From: Clostridium_I sp963725425 | GTDB lineage: Bacteria; Bacillota; Clostridia; Clostridiales; Clostridiaceae | Length of the DNA: 64,000 nucleotides | Direction of reading: 5' to 3' | Assembly: GCA_963725425.1 (NCBI GenBank) | Contig: CAVRYJ010000044.1 | Coordinates: forward strand, 124,001-188,000 | Shown: positions 47,318 to 56,105 of the stretch, in pieces | How the letters are laid out: every line of letters begins with the position of its first letter | How positions within the stretch are numbered: position 1 is the first letter of the stretch | The notes under the pieces: model-generated | What the model was told of the DNA's origin: nothing | Seen by the model: the letters and a program-made list of their open reading frames with translations, nothing else | Database searches by the model: none | Translations under genes and position numbers: made by a program

Positions 47318-48225
47318 ATGAGTGATATTAGTACTACAGAGATTGTGGCTGAAAAAATAGTAGTAGATTTTGAGCAAACATTATCAGAAGACGGAAAAGC
47401 TGCTAAGACATTGGAAAGCTATGTTGGAGACATTAGAGTATTTCTTGAATGGTTAGATTCTAAGGGAAACATCTTCACAGGTAATCTAAAAAGGTTTCAT
47501 GTTACCACCTACAAGAACTATCTAGTTCAAGAAGGCTATGGGTAAATACAATCAATAAAAAGATAAATAGCTTACACTCCTTCAATCAATTCCTAGTTGA
47601 TAAGGAATATCTAAATGAGCAAGTAGTAGACCTAAGAAAAGATAAGGTGAAAGTAGCCGCAGGCAGTGAGGGAGAAGTGGAAGTGTTAACAGATGCTGAA
47701 ACTGAAAAGCTGCTATTCTACATTCAATCACAAAAAGTAACTGCTAGAGATAGGCTAATAATACTAATGCTCTTGTATACTGGTGTAAGAGTTTCAGAAC
47801 TTGTAAATGTAAAGCTAAAAGATATAGACCTTTTAGCCATGAATCTAACTATATCCTGTGGTAAAGGTGGAAAGCGAAGAGAAGTTCCACTAAAGGGTGA
47901 GGTCATAGATGCTATCAAAGAATACTTAGAAGATGAAAGAAAGAGAAATAAGTTTGCTGAAAGTGAATTCCTAATCCTAACTAGTAGAGCAGGAAACATG
48001 GACAGGGATGCTGTAAACAAGCTTCTAAACAAGATGGGTAAAACTCTGGAAATAAGACTCCATCCACACAAGTTTAGACATACATTTTGTACAAGGTTGT
48101 TGAAAAGAGGAGCAGAACTAACCACTGTTGCTAAATTAGCAGGTCATTCATCAATTCAAACAACTGCTAAATTCTACATTAACACATCACAAAAGGACAA
48201 GAGAGATGCAGTGGAAATGTTGTAG
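47318..48225 (+). pseudogene. tyrosine recombinase 1 (XerC/D-like), one frameshift
   Basis: About 302 aa in two frames. First frame: core-binding domain (TLESYVGDIRVFLEWLDSKG). One G short at GGG 47540-47542; second frame: VNTINKKINSLHSFNQFL, then the catalytic domain with Arg in TGVRVSELV, Lys in CGKGGKRREV, HKFRH, LAGHSS and Tyr in AKFYI. All catalytic residues are present. Followed by the inverted repeat at 48269-48317. Confidence 0.8.
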
Positions 48226-48526
48226 TAGGTACATTGAAAGTATTCTATTCACTACTACTAACCTAAAATATCAGCACTACTAGCAATGTAATAATTAGGA
48301 TATTCATAGTGCTGATATATAAGTCTATAATATTAAAAATGAAACAATAGAATTTTCAAATATATATCATACCTATAGAAGAACAATACATGATTGCTAC
48401 TTCACTGTAACATGCATTATCTGTAATAAAGTATTAAAGGCATCTAATCTCAAAGAAAAATGAGGTTAGATGCTATTTTTATGTCTAAAAGAAAATAAAT
48501 ATTGTAGGAGAAAGGGAGTACACAGA
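48226..48526. other. intergenic with inverted repeat R1
   Basis: Contains R1 (48269-48319). Downstream a stem AGCATCTAACCTC-type (GGCATCTAATCTC/GAGGTTAGATGCT, 48439-48475) with T-rich flank may end transcription. Confidence 0.55.
48269..48319. repeat. mobile-element inverted repeat R1
   Basis: Arms TATCAGCACTA and TAGTGCTGATA are perfect complements, with a 27-nt AT-rich centre containing AATGTAATAATTAGGATAT. Related sites: 53004, 54072, 55790, partial 49101 and 59177. Confidence 0.8.
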
Positions 48527-48838
48527 ATGTTTGATAATAAAAGATACATGACCAAGGGAATAGATGAGGAAATACCGTTAGAAATCCAATTATATTTATG
48601 GAATTGCATAGATACATTAAAAGAGAAAGGACGTGAACTAGACTACTTGCAGGTATTTAAGCTAGAAAAGATAAAAATAACATTTGCTAATATGGAATAT
48701 CAGATGATAGAGCATAGGCAGGAAGTACCACAATTCATGATGTCCTATAATATATTTCCTACTGAAATGGTAGATGCAAATATATTTGTAATAGATGATG
48801 GTAGGTATTCTACCATGATGTTAAGTGCGGAATACTAA
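48527..48838 (+). CDS. DUF960 family protein
   Basis: 103 aa from ATG 48527 (GGAGAAAGGGAG upstream). RYMTKGIDEEIPLEIQLYLW, DYLQVFKL and MIEHRQEVPQ follow the DUF960 pattern, a small protein common on Firmicutes plasmids, phages and integrative elements. Function unknown. Confidence 0.75.
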   Translation: MFDNKRYMTKGIDEEIPLEIQLYLWNCIDTLKEKGRELDYLQVFKLEKIKITFANMEYQMIEHRQEVPQFMMSYNIFPTEMVDANIFVIDDGRYSTMMLSAEY

Positions 48839-48852
48839 AGGGGGTTGGTTCT

Positions 48853-48999
48853 ATGGGAGAGATATTGGCATTAATAGCAAAGATAATATTAATCATAGCA
48901 CGAGGAATGAGTGCTGTTGAAGCTACCATAAAAGTAGCAGAAGAAACAGGAATTAATTTTGATACATTGTGGGACTTTCTACCTAACAAGTGGAAGTGA
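48853..48999 (+). CDS. small unknown protein (48 aa) of mobile element
   Basis: AAAGGGGGTTGG precedes ATG 48853. Hydrophobic N-terminal helix (GEILALIAKIILIIARGM) followed by SAVEATIKVAEETGINFDTL and DFLPNKWK. Probably co-transcribed with the DUF960 gene, 14 nt upstream. Not recognised. Confidence 0.6.
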   Translation: MGEILALIAKIILIIARGMSAVEATIKVAEETGINFDTLWDFLPNKWK

Positions 49000-49170
49000 T
49001 ACCACATAGAGCAGCTTATTGTTTAGGCTGCTTTTTTTATCTTCTAAAAACTTAAAATACCTAATAATATTGATGATAAAAATCAGTGTGACAATAATGT
49101 CGATAGTGCCGATAAATACATCTATAAATTGGTGAAAATACTGTATAATCTAAGTACGGAGGCGATTAAA

Positions 49171-50262
49171 GTGACAAATGGTGATATGAATTTTAATGAG
49201 TTTATAGCCTTATTAGGTTGGAGTAAGAATAAGTTTTATGATAATATTAAGAAAATTTGCAGTAAGGAAACATATGATATTGATATTGGTAAATTTAGAA
49301 AAGCTGGTGAAACTAAAGTAGAATATGATAGGAATGATAATGATTTTTGTTTTAAGAAAGAGTGGCAAGACATAGTGTATGTACTGTTTACTATGTTTGC
49401 AGATAATCCATTTTATAGAGCAAATAGTTCTGCTGATAGTATAACACTAGAGGAAATCATAAAATATAATAAAGACTGCTTGAAGTTGATTGCAGGAAAA
49501 CTACCAGACTATCAAAGAAGGTTGATTCAATTGCATCCTACTTATGCTGCAACATTAATTGAAACTAAAGCAATGAAAAAGGTATCTCAGAAAGTACAAT
49601 TTTTGCTATCATCATTAAGTAAAATGCCTGTAGAAGCAAGAACGGAAATATGGGTGAATTTTGATAAGCTGATAAACAACCAACTTATTCAGAGCTATTT
49701 GTCATCTATTAATACTAAAGAAAAGATTCAAGAAGATAAGGGGGATTTATTTAAAAACCAATTATTTGGTGAATATGAACATATAAGTCTTGATAAATAT
49801 GTAGCACAAGTTTTGAAAAAAGAAATGGATGCTGAATTTGTAAAGGAAAGAGATTCAATAAATGAACTATATGTTCAATCTGATAAGGATTTAGATAAAA
49901 ACTATATGGATATATGTGAAGATACTCCAGAAGAAATTGAAGCCATAGATAGAATGTATGAAGCTTCAGGGTTAGATGAACTACTACAGGGAACACGAGA
50001 AAAGATGATTGAAAATTTGATAAAAGAAAAGTTAACAGAAGCATCAAATATGATTGAAAATAGCACATCAGTGGATAGCACTATTGATGAGATTATTAAT
50101 GACTTAGAAAAAGCAGATGGAGTAAATAACAAAAAACAAATAGAAAAGCTTAAAGAGGTCAAAGCAATTGTTAGCACAAATTCAAAAGAGATTGAAAAGT
50201 TTAGTAGTATAGCTGATAAGATTCTTTGCGAGCTAAATTACAATATAATAAATAGAAAATGA
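49171..50262 (+). CDS. unknown protein (363 aa) of mobile element
   Basis: GTG 49171 chosen because CGGAGG lies 8 nt upstream. Residues about 10-40 resemble a DNA-binding helix pair (FNEFIALLGWSKNKFYDNIK); the rest is helical and acidic, with a coiled-coil-like C-terminus (IDEIINDLEKADGVNNKKQI). Could be a replication or regulatory partner of the primase downstream; not recognised. Confidence 0.65.
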   Translation: MTNGDMNFNEFIALLGWSKNKFYDNIKKICSKETYDIDIGKFRKAGETKVEYDRNDNDFCFKKEWQDIVYVLFTMFADNPFYRANSSADSITLEEIIKYNKDCLKLIAGKLPDYQRRLIQLHPTYAATLIETKAMKKVSQKVQFLLSSLSKMPVEARTEIWVNFDKLINNQLIQSYLSSINTKEKIQEDKGDLFKNQLFGEYEHISLDKYVAQVLKKEMDAEFVKERDSINELYVQSDKDLDKNYMDICEDTPEEIEAIDRMYEASGLDELLQGTREKMIENLIKEKLTEASNMIENSTSVDSTIDEIINDLEKADGVNNKKQIEKLKEVKAIVSTNSKEIEKFSSIADKILCELNYNIINRK

Positions 50263-50420
50263 TGTTTGGTAAGGACTACGTATACTAGTAGTTCTTATTT
50301 TTTGCCATTGTAAAGAGCTATCCTATAAAAAAATTATATATAGTCCACCGAATGCTAAATTGTTTGCATGGAATTATAATATAGACATAGCAACGGTTAC
50401 CAAGCTAAATTTGAAAAATG

Positions 50421-50440
50421 CTTATAACTGCAGTTATAAG
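50421..50440. promoter_or_regulatory. perfect 20-bp palindrome before the primase gene
   Basis: CTTATAACTGCAGTTATAAG is perfectly self-complementary and lies 20 bp before the primase start, overlapping the leader. Candidate operator or origin element. Confidence 0.6.
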
Positions 50441-50460
50441 TATAAGGAGAGTAACTTAAC

Positions 50461-52983
50461 ATGGTACAAACCAATATTAGTTCAATATTATTTTTAGAGA
50501 AATATATGGAAGTACTAAAAGAGAAGGGTACATTAGTTGAAATTAGAATTCTCAATACTAGCAAGGGTACTATAAGTGGGTACTACAATGACTATGAAAA
50601 ACTTGCAAAGGATATTAAGCCATGCAGTGGCAAGTATAATATCTACTTCACTATAAACCCAGTTAAACAGGAACTTCTGGTAAGGGCAAAGAATCACCTA
50701 ACAGCATATGCTAAAAATACAACTTCTGATGCAGATATTCTAAAAAGAGCTATCTTAATGATAGACTTGGATGTTAAAAGACCTGCTGGTACATCATCAT
50801 CAGATGAAGAACATGAAAAAGCTATAGAAAAGGCAGGAAAGGTTAAAGAATTCCTAACAGAACAAGGTTGGTCTAATCCAGTAGTTGCAGATAGTGGCAA
50901 TGGTGCTCACTTACTATACTCCATTGATATTCCTAATGATAGGGAAAGCACAGAACTTGTAAAAAATGTACTTAGAGCACTGGATGCAATGTTCACTGAT
51001 GATGCGGTTGAGGTAGACAAGACAACTTACAATGCTTCTAGAATTTGCAAGGTATATGGTACTGTAGCTTGCAAAGGTGATAACACAGAAGAAAGACCAC
51101 ATAGAATGTCGGGAATAATCAGTTATCCTAAAGAAATCCAAATAGTTACGAAAGAGCAACTAAAAAATATTGCATCTATGCTTCCTGTAGAAGAGAAAAA
51201 AAACACTGGAAATAAGAAGTCAAAATTAGACATTGAGAAATACATGGGGGAACATAATCTTAAAGTGTTTCAAGAAAAAAGTTTTGGCAATGGCAAAATA
51301 TATGTATTAGAGCAATGCCCTTGGAGAGATGACCACACCGACAATGCTGCTTATATCATACAGTATGAAAATGGGGCTATAGCAGCGGGTTGCCATCATA
51401 ACAGTTGCAGTGATGAAAATTGGCATACACTAAGAGATAGGTTAGAACCTGATTGGAAAAAGAAGTCTAAACCTTCTAAGGCTGATGCAGAAGATAAAGA
51501 AACACAGTCAGATGTTTTATTAAGGGTAGGAAAAGCTGCAATGCTGTTTTGTGATGATATTGAAGAAAAGTATGCAGCTGTTGATGTTAGGGGACATAAA
51601 GAAATTTATAAGATAAATAGCAAAAAATTCAAATTATGGCTAACAAAACAATACTATGACGAAACTGCTAAAGCTCCAGCAAGTGATGCTATGAACCAAG
51701 CATTAGGAGTATTTGAAATGAAAGCTATGTTTAGTGGTGAGATAAGGACTCTTTCAAGGAGATGTGCAAAGTATGAAGGTAATTATTACTATGACCTTGC
51801 TGACATTAGTTGGGGTAATGTGGTAATAAGTAATGGTGGATGGAAGGTAATTCATGATGCTCCAATATTATTTTTAAGAAATAAGAATATGAAAGCACAG
51901 GTTGTACCAGTGGAATATAGTGACTTATCAATACTCAACAAGCATTACAGATACAAAAATAAGAATGATGAAATTCTACATATGGTAGACTTGGTAACAA
52001 AATTTATACCAGATATACCACATCCTATAGATGTAATACACGGAGAAAAAGGGTCGTCAAAGACAACTTCCATGAAGAAAGACAGAAGTATAGTAGACCC
52101 TGCTGTAAGAGATGTTGTATCAATGCCCACAAGTAAGGAGGATTTAGCACTAATTCTTAGTAACAACTATATGCCTTGTTTTGACAATCTATATAATATT
52201 ACTCCTGAGAAAAGTGATATGCTCTGCATGGCTGCTACTGGTGGTGGCTTTAGCAAAAGAACTTTATACACTGATGAAGATGAAACTATATTACATTTCA
52301 AAGACCCTATAAGCCTTAATGGTATAAATGTAGTAGCCACAAGAGCTGACCTTCTTGACCGTTCAATACTACTTGAGTTACAACGAATCCCAGAAAATGA
52401 ACGTAGGGAAGAGAGCACTATTTTAGAAGAATTTGAGAAGGACAAGCCTAAAATACTTGGTGCAATATTTACTACTTTATCAAAGGCTATGATTATATAT
52501 GCTGATGTAAAGCTAGACAGAATGGGTAGAATGGCTGATTTTACTAGATGGGGCTATGCCATAGCAGAAGCAGCTGGGCTTGGAGGAGAAATATTCCTTA
52601 ATGCCTATCTTAATAATCAAGGTAGAGCAAATGAGGAGGCAGTTGCATCAAGCCCTGTTGCAGCAGCAATAATGAAACTTATGAGTGATACAGTGAGATG
52701 GGAGGGTACATTTGTGAAACTACTTGTAGACCTAAACAGAATAGCTCAAATAGAGGGTATCGACATCCACTCTAAACTATGGGCTAAAGAGCCTAATGTT
52801 CTTAGTAGAAGGATAAAGGAAATTAAGTCTAACTTAGAACAACTGGGAATTTGCTACACTGTTAGCCATCAAAGCATTGCAAAGAAAATAACCATAACTA
52901 ATGAAAATGTGAATACAAATGTACCAATCATAAAACCTATAGAAAATGTTGATAATTTTTCTGAGGGGATGATTAATTTTTAG
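50461..52983 (+). CDS. primase-polymerase / helicase replication protein
   Basis: 840 aa. N-terminal archaeo-eukaryotic primase-like (prim-pol) domain, about 60-240: LMIDLDVKR (metal Asp pair), DSGNGAHLLYSID, NASRICKVYGTVACKG. A middle Cys/His region (CHHNSCSDENWHTLRDRL). Then an ATPase from about 500: HGEKGSSKTT as Walker A, MPCFDNLYNI as Walker B-like, GINVVATRADLLDRS as sensor/Arg finger region. This domain order is used by plasmids, phage satellites and integrative elements to start their own replication. Central replication gene of the element. Confidence 0.85.
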   Translation: MVQTNISSILFLEKYMEVLKEKGTLVEIRILNTSKGTISGYYNDYEKLAKDIKPCSGKYNIYFTINPVKQELLVRAKNHLTAYAKNTTSDADILKRAILMIDLDVKRPAGTSSSDEEHEKAIEKAGKVKEFLTEQGWSNPVVADSGNGAHLLYSIDIPNDRESTELVKNVLRALDAMFTDDAVEVDKTTYNASRICKVYGTVACKGDNTEERPHRMSGIISYPKEIQIVTKEQLKNIASMLPVEEKKNTGNKKSKLDIEKYMGEHNLKVFQEKSFGNGKIYVLEQCPWRDDHTDNAAYIIQYENGAIAAGCHHNSCSDENWHTLRDRLEPDWKKKSKPSKADAEDKETQSDVLLRVGKAAMLFCDDIEEKYAAVDVRGHKEIYKINSKKFKLWLTKQYYDETAKAPASDAMNQALGVFEMKAMFSGEIRTLSRRCAKYEGNYYYDLADISWGNVVISNGGWKVIHDAPILFLRNKNMKAQVVPVEYSDLSILNKHYRYKNKNDEILHMVDLVTKFIPDIPHPIDVIHGEKGSSKTTSMKKDRSIVDPAVRDVVSMPTSKEDLALILSNNYMPCFDNLYNITPEKSDMLCMAATGGGFSKRTLYTDEDETILHFKDPISLNGINVVATRADLLDRSILLELQRIPENERREESTILEEFEKDKPKILGAIFTTLSKAMIIYADVKLDRMGRMADFTRWGYAIAEAAGLGGEIFLNAYLNNQGRANEEAVASSPVAAAIMKLMSDTVRWEGTFVKLLVDLNRIAQIEGIDIHSKLWAKEPNVLSRRIKEIKSNLEQLGICYTVSHQSIAKKITITNENVNTNVPIIKPIENVDNFSEGMINF

Positions 52984-53003
52984 ACACTAGATATACCCTA
53001 AAA

Positions 53004-53061
53004 TATCGACACTATAGACAATGTAAAATATAGGATTACAGTAATGTCTATAGTGCTGATA
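53004..53061. repeat. mobile-element inverted repeat R2
   Basis: TATCGACACTA and TAGTGCTGATA arms; the inner ATAGACA/TGTCTAT extend the stem. Centre AATGTAAAATATAGGATTAC resembles R1 and R3. Followed by AACTAAGGCTATA as in the 59177 site. Confidence 0.8.
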
Positions 53062-53196
53062 ACTAAGGCTATATGGTGGGAGAGAATTATCCTAACTAAT
53101 AAGAACCCAATGAAAATTTAATCAAAATAAATTAGTAATAAGTGATATTTGAAATATATATTATCACTTTAGATAATAACATAGGAGGTCATTGAA

Positions 53197-54060
53197 ATGA
53201 TATTAAAGGTAGGTAAGGAAAACTTTCTACAACATATGAATGCTATTGATAGGAGTCCCCAAACAATAACTGGATATGGCAAAGATTTAAAGCAGTTTGA
53301 ACAATTTCTATCAATAAAGTATAACGGTGAACCTTATATAGAAGATATTACCTCAAGTGATATAGAAGATTTCCTCATGTATTTAAAAGAGGAACGAGAC
53401 TATGCACCAGGGTCTAGGAGTAGAGATTTATATACTATACGTTCATTTTTCTCTTGGGCATACAAGAAGGAAATAGTGATTAGGAATGTAGCTCTATCTG
53501 TTGAGAATATTAAGTTGCAGCAAAAGGAACGTATATATCTTAGAGATGAGGAGGTAGAAGAATTGTTAGCAGCAATAGACCATCCACTAATTAATCTAAC
53601 GGTAAGAACTCTATATAACACAGGTCTTAGAATATCAGAATGCTTATCATTAACCCTTAGCACAGTTGACCTTCAGAACAAGGTTGTTCATGTCATAGCT
53701 GGCAAGGGTAATAAGGACAGATTAGTACCTATATCAGACAAACTGTACCCATACTTACAAAGATATATTGAAAACGGTAGACAAGCTGTTGCTACAGACA
53801 ATTTCTTTGCTACTGCTAAAACGGGCAAACTTTCAGCACAGTATGTGAATAGGGAACTTGCTGCTGCTACTAAAAAACTGGGATGGGACAAGAAAGTGAC
53901 TTGTCATATACTAAGGCATAGCTTTGCATCAAGACTTGTAGAGCAAGACGTTAATCTAGTTCAAGTACAGAAGCTACTAGGTCATAGTAGTTTAAAGGTT
54001 ACAAGTATATATACTCATTCTAATATAGACAAACTAAAATTAGCTGTTAACGCTATGTAA
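53197..54060 (+). CDS. tyrosine recombinase 2 (XerC/D-like)
   Basis: 287 aa, intact. SAM-like core-binding domain (about 1-85: HMNAIDRSPQTITGYGKDLK) and catalytic domain with Arg in TGLRISECL, Lys in AGKGNKDRLV, HILRHSFAS, LGHSSLKVT and Tyr in SIYTHSN. GGAGG upstream. Flanked by R2 and R3, which are possible sites of action (inference). Confidence 0.92.
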   Translation: MILKVGKENFLQHMNAIDRSPQTITGYGKDLKQFEQFLSIKYNGEPYIEDITSSDIEDFLMYLKEERDYAPGSRSRDLYTIRSFFSWAYKKEIVIRNVALSVENIKLQQKERIYLRDEEVEELLAAIDHPLINLTVRTLYNTGLRISECLSLTLSTVDLQNKVVHVIAGKGNKDRLVPISDKLYPYLQRYIENGRQAVATDNFFATAKTGKLSAQYVNRELAAATKKLGWDKKVTCHILRHSFASRLVEQDVNLVQVQKLLGHSSLKVTSIYTHSNIDKLKLAVNAM

Positions 54061-54071
54061 TGAACTGTAAA

Positions 54072-54120
54072 TATCAGCACTGTGGCACTGTAAAATTCAG
54101 GATTACTATAGTGTTGATAT
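54072..54120. repeat. mobile-element inverted repeat R3
   Basis: TATCAGCACTG and TAGTGTTGATA arms with centre CACTGTAAAATTCAGGATTA. Directly after recombinase 2. Confidence 0.78.
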
Positions 54121-54148
54121 TTATTGCAATATAATGGAGGTGTTTGGC

Positions 54149-54943
54149 ATGGAGATGCAGAAGAATGAAAATGAGCCAATATATGATGATAAGGTAAAAA
54201 ATGTTATTAGACTTCTTACAGAAGGCATTAATAGAGAAGAAATAGCAAGTCAAATGGGGTACTCTACCTTCAAGTCAATAGATATGTATTTTAGACGTAG
54301 GAACTTCCATTGGGATTCAGACAAACAGAACTATGAGCCAAGTCACAATAGTTTTGAAGATGTTAGCTTTGAAGACAGTATTGCTGCTACATCTAAAGTA
54401 GCACAGGTTATATCATTATTTTCTAAAGATGGAGCAGATTCTAAGGTTATAGCTAAAAGATTAGGGTTTTCAGAGCATAGAGAGATGGCTTCCTATATGG
54501 CAGGTAAGGGTTATCAGTGGTCAATTGAGAATATGAATTATACAAAGACATTAGGATTAGTTGAGGAATCAGTGGTTGTTTCTAAGACAGATTCACAAAT
54601 TGATGCTAATTTAGAGGAAAATAAAGATAGTATTGTAGAAATGATACCAAATGTTAGGAGTGCTAATGCAGGACTAGTAGACTTGCAACAGTTTGTACCA
54701 ATATTAATGATGCTACAGAAAAACAAGGATAGACTAGTTGACATGTTAATACCACAATCCGATGAAAATAATATTCCAAGGTATGCGCTTCCAGGAGTAT
54801 TTGTTACTAAATCAGTTCACATGATTAGTCCACTGGATATTATGGTTAGAGATTTCTCAAAGGAGAAAAATGTATCACAAAAGGATATTTTTGCTACTGC
54901 TCTGCTTGAGTTCTTTAAAGATATGGTTATGAAAGAGAAGTAG
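54149..54943 (+). CDS. duplicated HTH-like DNA-binding protein (264 aa), unknown family
   Basis: ATG 54149 with GGAGGTG 6 nt upstream. Two internal repeats: VKNVIRLLTEGINREEIASQ ... NFHWDSDKQNY and VAQVISLFSKDGADSKVIAK ... GYQWSIENMNY, each a helix-turn-helix-like unit followed by an aromatic W/Y motif. The C-terminal domain (YALPGVFVTKSVHMISPLDI, FSKEKNVSQKDIFATALLEF) may be an RHH-like or oligomerisation unit. May be the element's DNA-organising or repressor protein; not recognised. Confidence 0.65.
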   Translation: MEMQKNENEPIYDDKVKNVIRLLTEGINREEIASQMGYSTFKSIDMYFRRRNFHWDSDKQNYEPSHNSFEDVSFEDSIAATSKVAQVISLFSKDGADSKVIAKRLGFSEHREMASYMAGKGYQWSIENMNYTKTLGLVEESVVVSKTDSQIDANLEENKDSIVEMIPNVRSANAGLVDLQQFVPILMMLQKNKDRLVDMLIPQSDENNIPRYALPGVFVTKSVHMISPLDIMVRDFSKEKNVSQKDIFATALLEFFKDMVMKEK

Positions 54944-55024
54944 AACAAATGCTAGGTAGTAAATGATTAGTGAAATTATTTGTGATTTTGGATATAATAT
55001 ATGTATATGAGGATGTGAAATCTT

Positions 55025-55483
55025 ATGAATAGTAGAGAAAAATATGAATATTGGCTAGAAGCAGCACAGTATGACTTAGATTCCGCAAGAGTAATGATGG
55101 ATGGTGGAAGGTATATGTATGTAGCCTTTATGAGTCAGCAGGCAGTAGAGAAAATCACAAAAGGACTCTATACCTTATATACAGAGAATGAACCACCAAT
55201 GATTCATAATATTTGGAACATATTTAGACAGCTAAAAAAAGAAGCTAATCTTAGTGAGTATTTACCTGTTGATGAATTTGAAGAAAATTTACAAAAACAT
55301 AAAAGATTTTTAGCAGAGTTATTGTCATACTATATATCTGGTAGATACCCTTCTTTCAAGGAGAAAATATCAAGTACTATTGATTCTGATAGGGCAAATA
55401 GAGTATTAAATAATACGGAGGCGGTGTTTTCATGGATAAAATCCCTGAATCAATACAAAAATGATTCAAGATTATATCAGTGA
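55025..55483 (+). CDS. HEPN-domain protein (HEPN/MNT pair)
   Basis: 152 aa. EYWLEAAQYDLDSARVMMDG and MSQQAVEKITKGLYTLYTEN are the two core HEPN helices; RX4-6H is not clear, so RNase activity is uncertain. Overlaps the nucleotidyltransferase gene by 23 bp. Known HEPN/MNT (HepT/MntA) pairs are toxin-antitoxin modules in which the MNT protein adds AMP to the HEPN toxin. Confidence 0.8.
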   Translation: MNSREKYEYWLEAAQYDLDSARVMMDGGRYMYVAFMSQQAVEKITKGLYTLYTENEPPMIHNIWNIFRQLKKEANLSEYLPVDEFEENLQKHKRFLAELLSYYISGRYPSFKEKISSTIDSDRANRVLNNTEAVFSWIKSLNQYKNDSRLYQ

Positions 55484-55763
55484 TTTAGCTAAGAAAATTC
55501 CTATTCAAAAGGCTATATTGTTTGGTTCTTATGCAAAAGGTAATACTCATCAATATAGTGATGTTGATATTGCTATATTTTCAGACTATTTTAAAGATAT
55601 GCAGAGAGTTGATGGCATATATTTCTTACTATTATCTGCAATGGACTATGATATGGACATAGAACCACAGCCATTTACTATGGATGAATATGATGAGCCA
55701 GCAGGTTTAGTACAAGAGATTCTAAAGACCGGAATAGAACTAGAATTACCACAAGTAAGTTAG
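55461..55763 (+). CDS. minimal nucleotidyltransferase (MNT antitoxin-like)
   Basis: 100 aa. GSYAKGNTHQYSDVDIAIFS is the pol-beta-type GSx10DxD active site; a further Asp (DMDIE) fits the third metal ligand. Partner of the HEPN protein. Helps hold the mobile element in the cell if it works as a toxin-antitoxin pair (inference). Confidence 0.85.
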   Translation: MIQDYISDLAKKIPIQKAILFGSYAKGNTHQYSDVDIAIFSDYFKDMQRVDGIYFLLLSAMDYDMDIEPQPFTMDEYDEPAGLVQEILKTGIELELPQVS

Positions 55764-56105
55764 AGTAATCATCTTTTCATAGCCATAATTATCGGCACTA
55801 TTGACATGATAATTTTTACAGTGTTGACAGTGCTAATATTTTTGGTTATTCTAATGTATTTTTTTTACAATTGATTCTGCAATAGTAGCTTTAGTTACGT
55901 GGACTACTAGAACTACAGACATTTCAGTGTCATGAGCAACAAAAACATTCCATTACCTTTTTTCCAATCTATTTTGAACGTCTATCCTTTCCGTTACGTT
56001 AGTTCCATTATGTATTGAACAACAAATGGTAGAGCAACATCATGCGTAGAAGTATTGATTTCACTAGGTTTGCTGGATATGAAGAAATAGGGATATTCTG
56101 GTTAG
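55764..56105. other. junction between mobile element and S-layer cassette, with R4
   Basis: R4 is at 55790-55839. From about 55860 to 56100 the minus strand can be read in pieces as a protein-like sequence (NGTNVTERIDVQNRLEKR, VFVAHDTEMSVVLVVHVTKA) with stops between; perhaps a decayed gene. The right end of the mobile element should lie here. Confidence 0.5.
55790..55839. repeat. mobile-element inverted repeat R4
   Basis: Arms TATCGGCACTA and CAGTGCTAATA (imperfect), inner TTGACA...TGTTGACA. Follows the MNT gene and may mark the right end of the element. Confidence 0.65.

Noticed and set aside
48269..55839. R repeats as ordinary transcription terminators
   Set aside because: They lack T-tracts, keep conserved centres and have partial copies, so a site function is more likely; 3'-end data could reverse this.
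55860..56100. Gene on the minus strand
   Set aside because: Protein-like stretches exist but need at least two frame changes and have no start; left as a possible remnant.
55860..56105. Group II domain V/VI before the second S-layer cassette
   Set aside because: No hairpin with the GAAA loop and CGC/AGC triad was found there on either strand.
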